DNA of 64,000 nucleotides, from contig VXAZ01003274.1 in assembly GCA_013399875.1 (NCBI GenBank), positions 535,360 to 599,359 on the forward strand, written 5' to 3'. Source of the DNA: Gymnorhina tibicen. Lineage: Eukaryota > Chordata > Aves > Passeriformes > Artamidae. Numbering within the stretch: position 1 is the stretch's first letter; each line of letters starts with the position of its first letter. The translations under genes and the position numbers were made by a program. Below the pieces are notes generated by a model. It saw nothing but the letters and a program-made list of their open reading frames with translations. It was not told the origin of the DNA and did not search any database. Below are positions 50,976 through 63,900 of this stretch, piece after piece.

Positions 50976-53900
50976 TGATAGTTCCTCAAATTTAGATCTA
51001 AAATACCAATACCAAGCACCTGACCCTAATGATTTCATTGTCTTCATTAGGCTCTGGATTACAGTGAGATGCAAGTAATTATGCTTAGCAATGTATTTGA
51101 GGTAATATAACTGTACCCTTTGTTTCTGGGGTCAGGGGAATACTGTTCTCATAGCCTTTGCACGAAGACTAAGTGAGCCAAAGATCTGATGTCAGGTCAA
51201 CTGCGTGTATAAGTTTGCACTGATTATGAAGGAGCATTCACTTAAATGTGGTATCTTACTAAGAAGTTACAATGCTTTCCAAGGTATTAATCATGTTTTC
51301 TAAAATATGTAATGTAAAATGTTTCCTATGTTGTTGACCTAATGCCAAAAAGTCCTTAAAGCTTCCTCTTATAAGAGAATTCCATGTCGCTTTACTCAGA
51401 CAACACAAGGCACTGAGAGCAGGTGGCCTCACGGTGGAAGAAACTAATCTGAAATAAACGGAGCATGCACGATTCAAGTTGGTTTGTGAATAATTATAAA
51501 TCAGAAACAAAATCAAACCCATTGGTGAACAATCCAGACACTGGGAAAACAAACAAACAAAGACTGAAATTCATCAGCTAAAGTTTTTTTTCATACAAGC
51601 AGTTCACCCAGCTCTATTAAAGCTGCTGGAGAAATCTCATAGAAGAAACCCATTAAGCACTTCAAGTGTGTTATTTTCGCTCTGGGCTCAGAGAGTCTTT
51701 TTCTGTGTCATTGCACTGGTCCCACTCAGATGAAACAAGCAAATATAGAAATATTGGCAGCTTTCATACTTGCTTTTTGTCCCAAGCCCAGCGGGTGAAC
51801 AGCACTGAATTTCCTTGTTTGTAAGCTTTTCTAAATGAGCCTAAAGGGTCTTGCTCATGAAGGTTGAAATATCTGGCAAATAGTAACAGCTCTAGATTGT
51901 AGCCTATAATTAGAATTGCTTGAGCCAGTTCAAAAACAGTGAATCGAGCCAGAACTTAGTCCATTGAAAAATCCCTCCATTTCAATAAAGACTCTTTTAG
52001 ATAATGAAAGATTTAACATTTAAAAGTTCATATGCAACAAAATATCAGGTAGAATTTGTTTTCAGATTATTAGTTCTGGTCTCCAGTCATGAATTACTGT
52101 TCATTTAGTGTCATCTGTGAAAGAGACAGCTTTTCTAGAGAAGTAAGCTGCAAATAATTACATTTTACAGACTTCAGCATTGTGTCACAGAGAAGAATTG
52201 GGTTGGACAGAATAGAAACGGGATGAATGTAAAAAGAGGATAACATGATAAAGATGAATTCACTGAACTTGAATCAGAGAGGGAGCACAGCATTCAGAAT
52301 TTAAAAAAAAAACCAAACAAACAAAAAAGAAAAAAAACCCCACCCAAAGAAAAACAAAATAAAAAAAACAGATTTGGGAATATTAATCAAACTGAGCGAC
52401 AGAAACAAAAATGATGGAGGATCTGCTGAGATTTGAGAATGCAAGCAGGAATTTAGGGGAAAAAACCCACTGAAAAATATTTTATTTGTTTTGTCTTGAA
52501 AAATTGTTTTTGACTACGAAGCTCTAAGAAGAAAAATTTCCATAGAAAGGTAAGGTTTATAATTGTGTTCCAAATAGTCATCCTGTTTCAGTTTAGTCCC
52601 ACTAAATTTAAAGTTAAAATGTTTTAACTAATACATTTTAGCTATAGAATGTCTTTCCTGGGGTTGTTTTCCACCAAGAGGAAAAAGACTAAGCATATAT
52701 ATTACTTGACACCTTTGCTATTTCATTAATACAGATGACTGTTGGCTCTGGGTTTAAAAATATTTCTTTATCCAAACACAGCTAAACAGAGATATTGTAC
52801 AACTTGGATGTAACTATATCCTAATGTCTCATGAGGTTCAAACAATAAGCAAAAGGATGAAATCTGTAGACATAGAGATAACAAAGACCTCCTTAGGTTT
52901 GAATGATTTCTCTGATTTCTTGATTTTTATATGATTTATTGTAATGTACTCCTTTCAGCTGAATTGGAAATACCATTTTTTCTACCATTTGGTCTATTTG
53001 CCTTTTAGCGTAATCTAGGAAGTATACATGAAAATGGATAGATAACAGAAAATAAATAGAATGAAATTACCATTTCAGATTCCAAAAATAGGATCTCTCA
53101 CAGTCAATTTTTGTTTCACTGAAACCTCTTCATTTATTGCTATGAAATTTGAGGCTGGATTCTAGAATAAATGAATATACAAAGTTTCATTCAATGCAGA
53201 CTGCTTAATCACATTATCAAGGTCAATAATGAAAGAGCTCAATGCACATTAGTTCCCCACTTACCTTTTTTGCTACATAGTCTTCATAAAATGCCCGTGC
53301 TAGTCCTAACTACTTTCACATTTCCTTTGAAAACTGAGAAAGAGAAAAAGATATATTCCCATTTATATTTTTGAAATCTTCTCATAACATAATTGTAATA
53401 CTTTGCATACTTTATATAGTTTGCTAATAGATGCAGTAAGCTCATGAATATATACAGTGGTAAACAGGAATAGTATGTAATTCATGTTATTCACTATCTG
53501 TAAATCATGAGGAAAAAGTTGTTTCAAGAAGCAACACTGTCACTGCTAGCCATGGGGTTCATGGTATTTAGAGTTAAATTAATTTATGTCAGCTATCTGA
53601 AGCTCACAGAGCACACAAAGGCTTTAGAAGCACTTGTTTAGAACTCACTCTGTGCTTTATATTCTCATGCTTCACCATAAGATGATTTGTGAATTCACGA
53701 AACTTCAGGCTCTGCTGGGCTTATTTCCTGAGCTGTGCTTGCAATCACCTCTAGCTTTCTCTGAGAAGTCAGAGGAGACTCTGTTGAAGGACTATATCCA
53801 CTTTGATGGCACGCCTGTTGCTTGTTTACAGCAATAGTCACTAGCAAGCTGCAACACACGCACTTAGGCGACTGGATAACATTTACTTGTAATGCAGAGG

Positions 53901-55084
53901 GAAAAGCATTGGGGGGAGAATATATTTTCTTTTCTTAGACACAGATACAGTGATGGTAACAATAAAAGTTGAAACCGGTTAGTAGTTCAGTGGCTCATCT
54001 AACTGGAACACTGATCTCATTTCCTGCAAATCATTTTCCCCACATGCCTAATGGTTTGATCATCACTCATGTTTTTAAAAATAACTTAGCCATGAAAAAG
54101 CCTGACTCCCTCCCTTATACTGAATAAACTCTAAGGAAATAGGGTTTAAGAATTTTATATATCTTCTGAAAACATTTCCAATGCCTAAAAGTCAAGAAAA
54201 GGTTTATTGTGAAAACCCACTGTATAAGCTGCATCACTTAAAATGGTTGCCTTGGTAAAGATGTAGAAAGACCAAGTCATAAACAGAGCTGAAAAGCTGG
54301 ACTTTTTACTTATCAAAGGTGATAACACCTTTGTCCAAGAAATAACACTGCCACTACTAGTGGTAGTAGTCATGGTGGGGGGAACAGTGAAGAGAAATCT
54401 CATGTCACTTCTGGTCAAGTACCTCTCTTTTTAGGCTAGCAATTTTCTGGACAGTTTATGCTCTTTGATAAAGAGTAAACAAAACAACTCAGCCCCTCAG
54501 ACTGAAATCTCCTATTTCTGCATATTGTCCTCTCTGACCTGTTCTCAGATGTTTAGAGAAGACTATTCAGTTCCTCCTCCTGAAAGGAGAGTTGCATTTC
54601 TTGTTAGCTGTATAATATATGAGATCTCTAAATTTTATTTGTCTGCAATTTCATGGATGTCTTTCTGCCATTCCAGATAATATTCAAGCACAGTAAGACT
54701 TTCACTGAGTTGAAACCTTTTATTTCAGTTGAGCTATAAAATGAACCTCTAACTCAATGAGAAGTTTTCTTATGTTCTGTTGGAAAATATCTGCTCATAA
54801 AATGTCTGAATAGCAAAAATTTGTATGTCCCATGCAAAGAAGTCCAGCAGTGAATATAGTTAGAATGGAATTAATAAGTACAATCAAATTTTGGCAGTTG
54901 TCCAAGAAAGGCATATTATACTTGCTACTGTTCATAGCATGCACAATGCAATGTTGGAAACAAAATTTAGTATTTATAAAATAGAGTTGGAAACCTCTTG
55001 CTGTTATATATCTCCCATAATACATTAGGAAACATGATGTTTTAAAACCTCTAAATGAATTCTTTACAAGGCTGTTTTGGTTTT
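50976..55084. other. Unique sequence, no gene found
   Basis: No supportable exon. An A-rich low-complexity block lies at 52301-52371. The region 51600-51960 is complex, repeat-free sequence that might be conserved non-coding DNA. A frame at 54185-54418 (minus, 77 codons) and an overlapping plus-strand open stretch have no domain. Confidence 0.55.
52301..52371. repeat. A-rich low-complexity block
   Basis: Repeated A-runs are broken by CC, CAAAC and CCCC (for example AACCAAACAAACAAAAAAG and ACCCCACCCAAAG). It is simple sequence with no evident boundaries of an element. Confidence 0.8.
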
Positions 55085-55099
55085 TGATAATGTGTAATA

Positions 55100-55265
55100 G
55101 TAAAAGTAGTAGTAATACTTACCCTACCCTGCAAGGATCTCAAAGGGCATTACAAAAGAAAACAAGTACCATTATCTCCACGTTACATGGAGGAACTGAG
55201 GTACGAACAGGGTGTGTTAATACCCCATGGCAATAAATAAGCCAGTTAGAACACAACTTGTGCCT
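55100..55265 (+). repeat. Ancient amniote repeat, MIR/L2-like 3' part
   Basis: The order AAGGATCTCAAAGGGCATTAC, then ACCATTATCTCCACGTTACA, then GGAGGAACTGAGGTACG, then CCATGGCAATAAATAAGCCAG follows the arrangement seen in old amniote repeats related to MIR/L2 (ctcaaagcrctttacaaa ... ccattttacag...ggaaactgaggcac ... ggtcacacagc). The match is diffuse and the named family is uncertain. The same first module occurs at about 60790. Confidence 0.55.
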
Positions 55266-57484
55266 CCTAAAATCTTCATCTTGCTGAAGATAACATTGCC
55301 TCCATGACCTTTTCTAAGCAATCCATGTTTTTCAATACATTATTTGTCACTATGAGTGTTTGCAAAACACTGTTTGATCACTGTGCAGTCACTATTTGCA
55401 GCCTTTGTCCTAACCTCCGTGTAATCCCTTCAACCCTAAATGCCTCATCCAAAGTATCACATTCACAAACCACTGAAAATTGTATCAGAGAAGCATAGGC
55501 CTGTAAAAGACATCATACCATGTGTCTGCTATTACCATGAAATCGTGGAACTTTTCACAGGAAACAAAAGCTCTTGATGATTCCTAGAGTTAGTAGAGTG
55601 CTTTCTCATTGGCAGCATTGAATGAGAAGAATATCCAAGGTGGCACAAAGCATAGAGGGAAAATTTATACAGGAGCACTGAGGAGATTCTCATAACACAA
55701 TCACAGTGATTAGCTTTGTCAAACATAATTCTAGGAACCAAATTATGCAGAGAAATGCTTTGTTAACACCTCTTCAGAACAGCAAAGAATTACAATTTTA
55801 CCTGAACGAGATTTTCATCCTCTTAAGGAATTTCAGTATTCCTTTTCTGGAAAGCTGAGGTAAATAGCAGTGCACCTATCACTGACATGAGAAAGAGTCA
55901 TTTAGCTGTGTGATAACTAACAGATAAACATCCCACCTTGTGGTCTTCTGATTTTTAAATTCTATCAAGAAATAATATTTAAACATTATCTTCACAAATT
56001 GTTTCTCTATAGTAACAGTAAATGTTTCTGCAAAACTAAAGAGTTTTAACACCACTTAGAATATTGCTTCCTATTAGCATCTTATTATCTTTTCAATCAG
56101 ATTCATGGCCAGAGAAATTACTGAAACTGCCATTTTGAATAATAAAAAAGTCTAAGTTGTTTCTAAAGTTGGAGACATTGAAAGATATGTTTGTTTGGTT
56201 GTTTTTTTTCTTAATAGCTGAGTAGTTTTTTGAAAAATCTGATTAGACCTAGAACTGGAACTTTCAGATTTTGAACTTCAAATACCATTTCACACAATTT
56301 TTAAATGAAATTTCAAATTTAAGTGGCTTAATCAGCGAATATATCACCTTCTATGTCTAAGAGAACTTACAGCAGAACTTGTCTGTCAGCTACTGTGACA
56401 ATACTAGTGACAGCAAAAAAAATTAGCAGTTCAGGTAATTTTATAATTAATCTAACAGCCTTTCTCCCTCTCAAATATAGGTCATTGCAGCCATCAGGTA
56501 ATCATAGCATCATGCAAATTATTTCATGATCTCATATGCAATAAGCCCTTTCTCATGGTTTTCAAATGAAGAGCCTGGGCAGCAAGATGAATATTCTGGG
56601 GATGTATCACTGTTTCCTTATCCTGCTTTTGTACTGTTTACTACACATCTGCTCTTGGCCGTGGTTTCATTTGGAGAATAAGGATGGATGAACTTGAGGT
56701 GACCTGGCACCGCTGTTCTTATTAGAGAACATTGTAATAGAGACAGCAAATTGTTAACCTGTATCAGTATTGGTCTCTCTGTTGATGATACCAAGAACTG
56801 AACAAGAACTGAACTGCTAAAAGTTTGTTCTCTATATATGGCTTGAAACATTCAAGGAGGAAAGGTAACTAACATATGTTCCACCATTATCAACACTTTT
56901 CTTGTCCTGTGAAAAAAGCAAGCTTTCAAACTGTCACTTTGCAAGAACATCAAATACATGCACTTTCACACCGAAGAGAGAAATTTCAGCACAAGTACTC
57001 GGACTTAGTTATTTTTTGAGATTATTTGTGTACATATACAGTAACTATGTCTTTGTAATAGTATAAACAACTGGTATAATGTAAAATAATAAACATTCTC
57101 AAAACAAAGGCATCAACCTACTTTCAAACCAACCCCACATAAAAATGGCAACAAGACAGGCTGTCAATACACGTGAAAGTCAACAACATCATGCTGTGTT
57201 CTGCTATTAAAAATAAACTTTAAAAAATTCAGAGATAAGGGTAGAATGATCATCATTAGTCCTGCATCTGCAAATGCAAAGACAACTAGCCCCAACAGCT
57301 CAAATGCCCTCAGCATTCACCCTCAGGTCTGAGAAAAGTTGGTTCCTACACAAGAAAGACCCAGGGTTGTAGCTACAAAGGTGTTTTGAGCTGGAGCACA
57401 GGTCCAGCAGTGATTCTGTGAGGAGTATATGCAGAATCCTCTGTCGTTACTTCAGGAAATGACAAGGTTTTGGCATCATAATTT
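55266..57484. other. Unique sequence, no gene found
   Basis: No exon, RNA gene or large repeat recognised. Frames are below 80 codons without domains. Confidence 0.6.
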
Positions 57485-57675
57485 AACATTGCAGTGTGGT
57501 CTCAATCATTTTATATAACATTGTTTTACCATTGTCTTGACATAGTAAAGTGGTCTCCATAGACTTACATTGGCATAATTTTGCCATCGTCTTGACACTG
57601 TAATACAGTCTCTATAGACTTGAATTGAATTTTTGTCATTGCCTTGAAATTGTAATGTCCTCTTCCCAGGCTTGT
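57485..57675 (+). repeat. Decayed ~54-bp tandem repeat, about 3.5 copies
   Basis: A module containing ATTGTCTTGACA...GTAA...GTCTCTATAGACTT recurs. The ATYGYCTTGA core starts at 57531, 57586 and 57638 (spacing 55 and 52). The CATAGTAAAGTGGTCTCCAT part at 57541 has a partner at 57487 (CATTGCAGTGTGGTCTCAAT), 54 bases earlier. The copies have diverged, so the array is old or is part of a larger unrecognised element. Confidence 0.75.
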
Positions 57676-58499
57676 CTTCATAAGCACATCCTCACCATTA
57701 TGTCATCCTCATTCCGAAACCACTGGGCACTTTTTCTATTAAACTTTGAAAAAGATACTGCTTGAAAGCTGATCCTTGCATGTAATCAGTGACTATTTTA
57801 AAGCTCCTATCATTGTTTTACAGGTTTTGAAAGAATTTGTCAAATCAGAAGTTATTCCAAGAAAATCCAAACACTGGTATGCTGAAAGTACGTGTAAATG
57901 CACTAGGCATTTGTGCATTTGTGTTCAATATTGTCTGGCTTTTAAGAACATCTTAGGTTAGGCCAGGTCATAATGGTTTTGATTCTGTATCCTCTACTCT
58001 GTAGGGCTGCTTAGAACCCTTGATAAAACAGCATGAATTGGTTAGATTAAGATTTGGTTACTTTGCAAAAACACTGAATCTTTGCAGCTCAAGATCACTT
58101 CAGTCCTCTGGTTTATATGATGAGCCACCAAGAATTTTCTGTCTTATATTGGAGAGACCTGTTCAGCACAGTTTCATTTTGGGGATTACTACTACGGATA
58201 CCTCTACTTAGTAGAAAAATACTGAACCAACATAGCCATTCAGCTTTACTCCCTCTAAACAAAATCACAATTCAAAGTACTTTCTTTCCTTCATGAAGAC
58301 AACAGCAACATTCTACATACAAATACTTTCTGAATTTTTCCTCATTTTAACAAATGCCATTTGATTCTTTTTTCTTATCGTGTCAAACATATGGTGAAAT
58401 AATACTCTAAAGAAGAATCAGTGCTCAATATTTGCAGAATACTTACATGTAAGTGATGCTGACTACTGAACTAGGAAATTCTTTGCTTGTTTCACCAAA
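57676..58499. other. Unique sequence, no gene found
   Basis: Nothing recognised. Two short + strand frames (57776-57961 and 58020-58211) have no domain. Confidence 0.6.
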
Positions 58500-58606
58500 A
58501 TAAGGTATGTGACTCTTGGGGATGGTGCCATGCAGGGCCAGGATTTGGAATCGATGATCCTTGGGGGTCCCTTCCAACTCAGCATATTCCGTGATTCTGT
58601 GATTTC
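58500..58606 (+). mobile_element. CR1 LINE 3' tail with terminal octamers
   Basis: GTGACTCTTGGGGATGGTGC, then CAGGGCCAGGATTTGGAATC, then GGGGGTCCCTTCCAACTCAG and finally CATATTCCGTGATTCTGTGA form the last ~105 bases of an avian CR1 with the octamer end largely intact. It is severely 5' truncated. It looks like the same subtype as the tails at 32951 and 40385, judged by the shared CTCAG(C/A)ATATTC junction. Confidence 0.93.
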
Positions 58607-60318
58607 TAAAGGAAGGTGTTTCCTTTCTAAAGGGTGTTTTCCTTATGCAGCTTATAGAACATAAGGCAAACTGATTTATACATTGGGCAGTCTAGATATA
58701 CTCATTTGTAATCAGTCAACTAGCCTGATAATCAACATACTGGTACTCCTCTTCCTCACTGTGCCCTGAAATGTATCCTTACAGATATGTAGGGAACTCT
58801 TCACTGAACTCCAGCTGAAAGAAACATCTTTAACATGACAAAGTATAACATTTTTAGGAACATTAAGCTCAGCACAATATTCATACAATCTTTTCCTTCG
58901 AGGGTGCAGGTGAAATGGCTTTTGCTTTACTAGTAACAAATTGAAGGCATAGAAGAAGAGTGACGTTAATTTTAATGATGTATGAAATGATTAACATCAT
59001 CAGGAATAAAGAGACTTTGCCTCACAATCTGAAATGCAGAAATAATACAACAGAATATTGACATTCACAAGTTGATAGCGTACCTTAATTAGAACTGAAA
59101 AGTAATACGGTGGCACCCTTGTGTTAGAAAGGGTGCGTCAGACACCTAAACACAGGTGCTTATGGTCAGCCAGAAATGCTGGGGTGCTCTGCCTCTACCC
59201 ACTCTGCACCCTCTAGAAGGGTACAGACTTCCTGCAGGTCTTATCTTCTATCTGTCAGCTCTTGCAGAAGCCTTGCAATAACCCAAAGCACTTCAAGTGG
59301 CCCCAGATACCTGTGTTTCTGCATCTAAATCACATCCTGGAACCTAAATTAAATTTAGATTATTTGGGCTTTCACTGACTTATGTCAGTGAAGTGAAAAC
59401 AGCAGGAGTAATGTTAATGGGCTTTTGATAGCATGTAAATGCTGCTTGTGGCAAGCACAATTTATGCAATTTGCCTACTAAAGGTGGTGCAAGATTTTTT
59501 TAACAGAACTTCAGAATAAAGCTTAATAAAAGAAAATAGTTGAAAATGATAAAATAAAATGTGTGTCAGAAAAAAAAAGCAGTCAGGACAATTTTAATAA
59601 TTTTCCTGTTCCTTTAAAAACCTCAATGATACAGCAATAATTTGGCCTAAAACCTGTTCTTTCTCTCAGAATTTAACATTCACTCTCCTTTGTATCAAAA
59701 TAGTATTTGTCATAATAAGATGCAAAGTAACTGAATGCTATGTAACACAACATGACACAATACAGTTAACAGAATACATTTAAAGAACAACACTCTTTTA
59801 TTCTCAAATCAGATAGCCACCGTCATTTCAGAGAACAGGTATCTAATTATAAGTATGTGTGTGGACTCATGCAGAGCAGACAATGAGATGTCTTGGCTAC
59901 TTGCAAACCAGCAGATACTGTGGTTCACTGAATTTCCAGATTATTTGAGGGCAGTTTGTCACATCTCTAGATATTTTTTTAATGAGTTCTTTCTGCATTT
60001 ACCAAGCTCCATGTTCATTGTTTTGTAAAATTCTATTTGTTCAATTCCCATCTAATACTGCTGAACTTTTCCAAGTAAAATTAGCTAGCATCTGAGGAAA
60101 TATATATATATTTCATATATATATATATATACACACAAAATTTAGCATTGCAAAGATTTTCTACAGACAAATTAGACCAATAGCAGTAAATTTATGGTGT
60201 TGAATTGAAACATCATAACAAGAAAGATGACCGGAATTATCCACTTAGTTCAAGTATGGCAAAATAGGACACCAGAGAGAAATTTATGGTAGTTTCTACA
60301 ATACCTATTATCCTATTT
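58607..60318. other. Unique sequence, no gene found
   Basis: No supportable exon. The GC-richer patch at 59105-59345 has no recognised repeat or frame. An AT microsatellite lies at about 60100-60136. Confidence 0.55.
60100..60136. repeat. (AT)n microsatellite
   Basis: Two AT-dinucleotide tracts separated by TTTC and ending in ACACAC. Confidence 0.85.
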
Positions 60319-60382
60319 AGGCCCTGATCCTATAATTGGGTTTGCCCAAGTGGATCTGATTGCAGGACAAGAGCTATATATC
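60319..60382. repeat. Possible remnant of an old short inverted-repeat element
   Basis: GGCCCTGATCCTATAATTGG at the left and GATTGCAGGACAAGAGC at the right are imperfect inverted copies of one another, resembling the ggccctgatcctgcaa ends common in old reptile and bird repeats. The match is short and degraded. Confidence 0.3.
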
Positions 60383-60744
60383 GTATGCTTTTCAGGGTAC
60401 AGGCAATTGGGATTTTTTTGCTGTTTGAGGGAGTTTTTAACATTATAGGTGAGGCCTAGAGCAAAGCAGATGCTACTGCAACAAAAGATAAAATATTGAA
60501 ATAAGTCAATACAAAAATTTTCCCCTTTTCACTGTGTAATGAAGGTCTGTAGATATATTGTATCAGCACTGGCTATGAAAATAAGAAGATGTTGAAAGAC
60601 AAAGAGTTTATCCAGAGATTCTGGGATTTTATTTCAGTCCATGGTAGAAATAGAAAGGGATTCTTGTCTTAATAATAACCACAGTTTAATACTAATTCAT
60701 CAATGCATCTCTCTGAAATTTCAACATGGGCAGGCCAGAATCTC

Positions 60745-60965
60745 TGACTGTAAATAGTAATATTTAATATCTCACACTTCCCTAAGACTTTTCAACCAAG
60801 GATGTTAAACTGCTTTACAAATATTAATTAAGGCTTAATTAAGCAATTAATCAACTGTGTCATATTACTTTATAATTATGATTTATATTGCTCCCAGTGT
60901 GTGGTAGGCAATTTGTAGATATATGAATGAATCTTGTCCTGAAATGTAGAAATTTAGATAATGTG
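60745..60965 (+). repeat. Ancient amniote repeat remnant
   Basis: CACACTTCCCTAAGACTTTTC, then AAGGATGTTAAACTGCTTTA and CAAATATTAATTAAGGC match the module (cttttcat...aggatctcaaagcrctttacaaacattaattaa) shared with the repeat at 55100. A following stretch (CCCAGTGTGTGGTAGGCAAT ... GTCCTGAAATGTAGAAATTTAG) resembles another module of old amniote repeats, so two elements or one composite may be present. The family name is uncertain. Confidence 0.5.
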
Positions 60966-63900
60966 GTTTTTCCTTGTTAATCATGACCCACAGAATCAAA
61001 TATTTCTCTCTCATCTTCATCTCCAAGCTCTGTAGTGTGACCATCATCAATTAAGAGGAAACATCTAGCTAGCTCTGTGTTGGACAAGGTCCTACCCACA
61101 ATGATTTTTTGGTGGGTTCCTTTCAACCATCTTTACCTCTCTCCTAGTTTATATTTTGTACCGAGGTCTGAGGCTGGGAAGCGTTGCAGTGCCTGTGGCT
61201 ATGCAATCCAGGCATTTTCAGCTTTTCTGGGATCTCTTTGTTCTGTGGTACCTTGGGAAATACAATCTAGGGTTTGCTCAACACCACAGGCATATCTTAA
61301 AAACTTTTCCAAGAGTGAGTAAACTGTGTTGCAGTGTGAGCGGCCCTGCCCAATAAATGCCCACTACCGTTCAGCAGTGTAAACTCCTTGTCCCTGCAGA
61401 AGACCACCGACCTGATTCAACAGTGTTGTGGAAACAGCTACATTTTCCCAAGAAATGCCTCACAAGAAATGTACTTCCACAGCTTCCCTCTTTAGTAGTC
61501 CCTGAAAAATACAACTGACCTCTTTTCGCGGTGAGTCTTTCACACAAAAGATAGCAGAAAACACTGTTCATATCCTGTTGATTTTTTCTACAGTTGATTA
61601 AATAATACAAATAAAAGCACACTCACATGAATACATTGCCTGGGATTAAAGAAGGGGGATCAATTTTAGGTAATATTCACAAAAAACAATTTAGTGAGTT
61701 TTATTCACAGTGAACTTTTTGAAGAGATAGTACGGAAATTTTTTTCCTTTAATCTACATAATCCCCAAGTTACTCAAACTGGCTGCTCAGTGTCCCAGAA
61801 ATGCACAGTTCACACTGCATGTGTCCAGGGTGCAATGCCTGCATGGGGTCAGAGCTGCACTGATAACACCACAGCTGTCCTCCTGTGCAAGCCTGAAAAG
61901 TGCCTCCACCACCAAAGGTTGATAGGTCTATTTCTCATCGGTTTTTTTGCATGGGATCACAACTCTTCTTCAGGTGCTACTAATCCAGCAAAAGATATCT
62001 TCTCGGAGCTATGAAGACTTAATGGAGACTTAATGAAGTCCCAGAATTTAACTGGGACTAGGAAGAAGCATTCATTTCCTCAGCTGGCTTAGATTTCTAC
62101 AATCATTAGCCTGCCATTACTTAATATTTATCAAATATTAAGCTTTTGCTTTTATTTATCAATCATTTTTATTTAATAAATATTACACTTTTCCTTAATA
62201 TTTATCAAAGCACAGCCCTACAAGGCACTGTCAGGATGTTGTAAAAATAGAATTCATTTGTGATTGTGAAGCTTTCCCTTATTACCATAGTGTTGAAGGT
62301 CACACGAGTGAAACAAATTAAAAGGCCATTTCTTCTAATCAGTATGCATCTTTACCACTTGCTATTAACATTTTTCCTTAAAAAAAAATTAACGGGTATG
62401 TTTACCATTTTACTTAAGTGCAATGTAAAAAACATTGGTATTTTAAGAGGACTTAATTATATCACATGGAACAAATTTGGATGTGGTTAAATAACAATTT
62501 CTTAAAGGTTTCTATAGTTTCAAACAAGTTCGAAAACACATGAATGAAAAAAAATCCTAAATACGCACTAGAATTTGTAATTATATCAGTCTGCCATTAA
62601 AGAGTGTCTGCATTTGTGCCTTGATTATATTTTGAAACTTCAAGCTCTAACCCATTACTAAAATAATGAATAGAATATAAAATTTTTCACAACATTCTTA
62701 GGAGTCAATCTTCTGGATATTTATTACCCTTGATGCTTGCATTGAGAGGTCTGTATGCACATTTGAAGAAATAAAAAACTGCCTGGTTTTAATGGAATTG
62801 AATAGAATCCTGAGGAAACAGAAATTGAGGAAAATTTCCTGAGGAAACAGAAATCTACTGATGCTAATAGGAGGAAAAAATAAAAATAGCAAAACTGGTT
62901 ACAAATCTCAGTTCATAGTCAATTTTAAGGCTAAAAATTCCTGCAGATACTGGACTCCCAATGATGGATGATATTAATGAACTAGGTCATTTGCTACTAC
63001 GTATTCTACCTCTATGAACTTCCTCAGGCACTCTTCCTCCTCTTTTTACAGAGTAAAATAATGCAGGGATCAAGACACAAAACAGAGGATTTTAAACAAT
63101 GCACTTGAAATTCCACGGTTTGCATTTCAGGGAGAAAGATGATGAACTGAACTAAAAGAGAATTAATATGTTCACAATTTCTAGGAAAATTCATGCATAT
63201 ATCAAGTTATATGTAATATATTAGTTTTGCTTTTGATCCAAAGAGATAATTATTACTACTAAAATATTCCTGCTTAGTTAACAAGATATTTTAATGGGCT
63301 TTGAAAACCTAAAGGTAAAAGGCCGAAAGTCTACAGTGAACATCAGGACATAGAGAAGATTCTCTAGCAGATTAACTGCCTCGATAAAATGTGGTTATAT
63401 TTCTTTATGTCTGTATACAGGCTGTTTGTGTTCATGGGTGTATAATTTGGCAATATAGCCTGCAGAAAATGGAAAAGATAAAATTAAACTGTAGAACAAG
63501 ATTTTACTAATTCTCTCAGATTTTACTTACTCTTTCAGATATATCTGTGAATCAGTCCTTCATGTCAGTTATAGCTGTGGATAAACAGGTCAGAAATAGG
63601 CCTTTTATTTTATTTTTCTTTAAATATTACAAAAATTCCACGTATGGCAAAGTAAAATGGACATGTGTTTGTACAAAGTCTCATCTAATATAAACACTCA
63701 AATATGAAGGAAAAGATAAAAAATATTTTTGCTTATTCCTAAAAGAAAGCAGCAATTGTCACCATTATAAGACTTATCAGTCATAGATACACAAAAGCAA
63801 AAACATTTTAAATATTCAATATTCATGCCAAATGTATGCTTCAAGACATATTTCATTTGAAATTTTTTGTTTCATTCTAATCTTTGAAGGATTCAGCAAA

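Noticed and set aside
52186..52222. CR1 minus-strand end (GGGTTGGACAGAATAG)
   Set aside because: Only a dozen bases resemble CR1, and no neighbouring CR1 segments follow in order.
52301..52371. Poly(A) tail of a retroposed gene
   Set aside because: The A-rich block is interrupted by C-runs, has no poly(A) signal or coding remnant directly upstream, and shows no flanking target duplication.
54185..54440. Open stretch on both strands with valine-rich and threonine-rich runs
   Set aside because: The runs come from a local CTACTAGTGGTAGTAG-type simple sequence, and the plus-strand stretch is preceded by an in-frame stop.
61072..61135. CR1 sense tail (TGTTGGACAAGGTCC ... TTCCTTTCAACC)
   Set aside because: Words are in roughly CR1 order but too few match, and the octamer end is missing.
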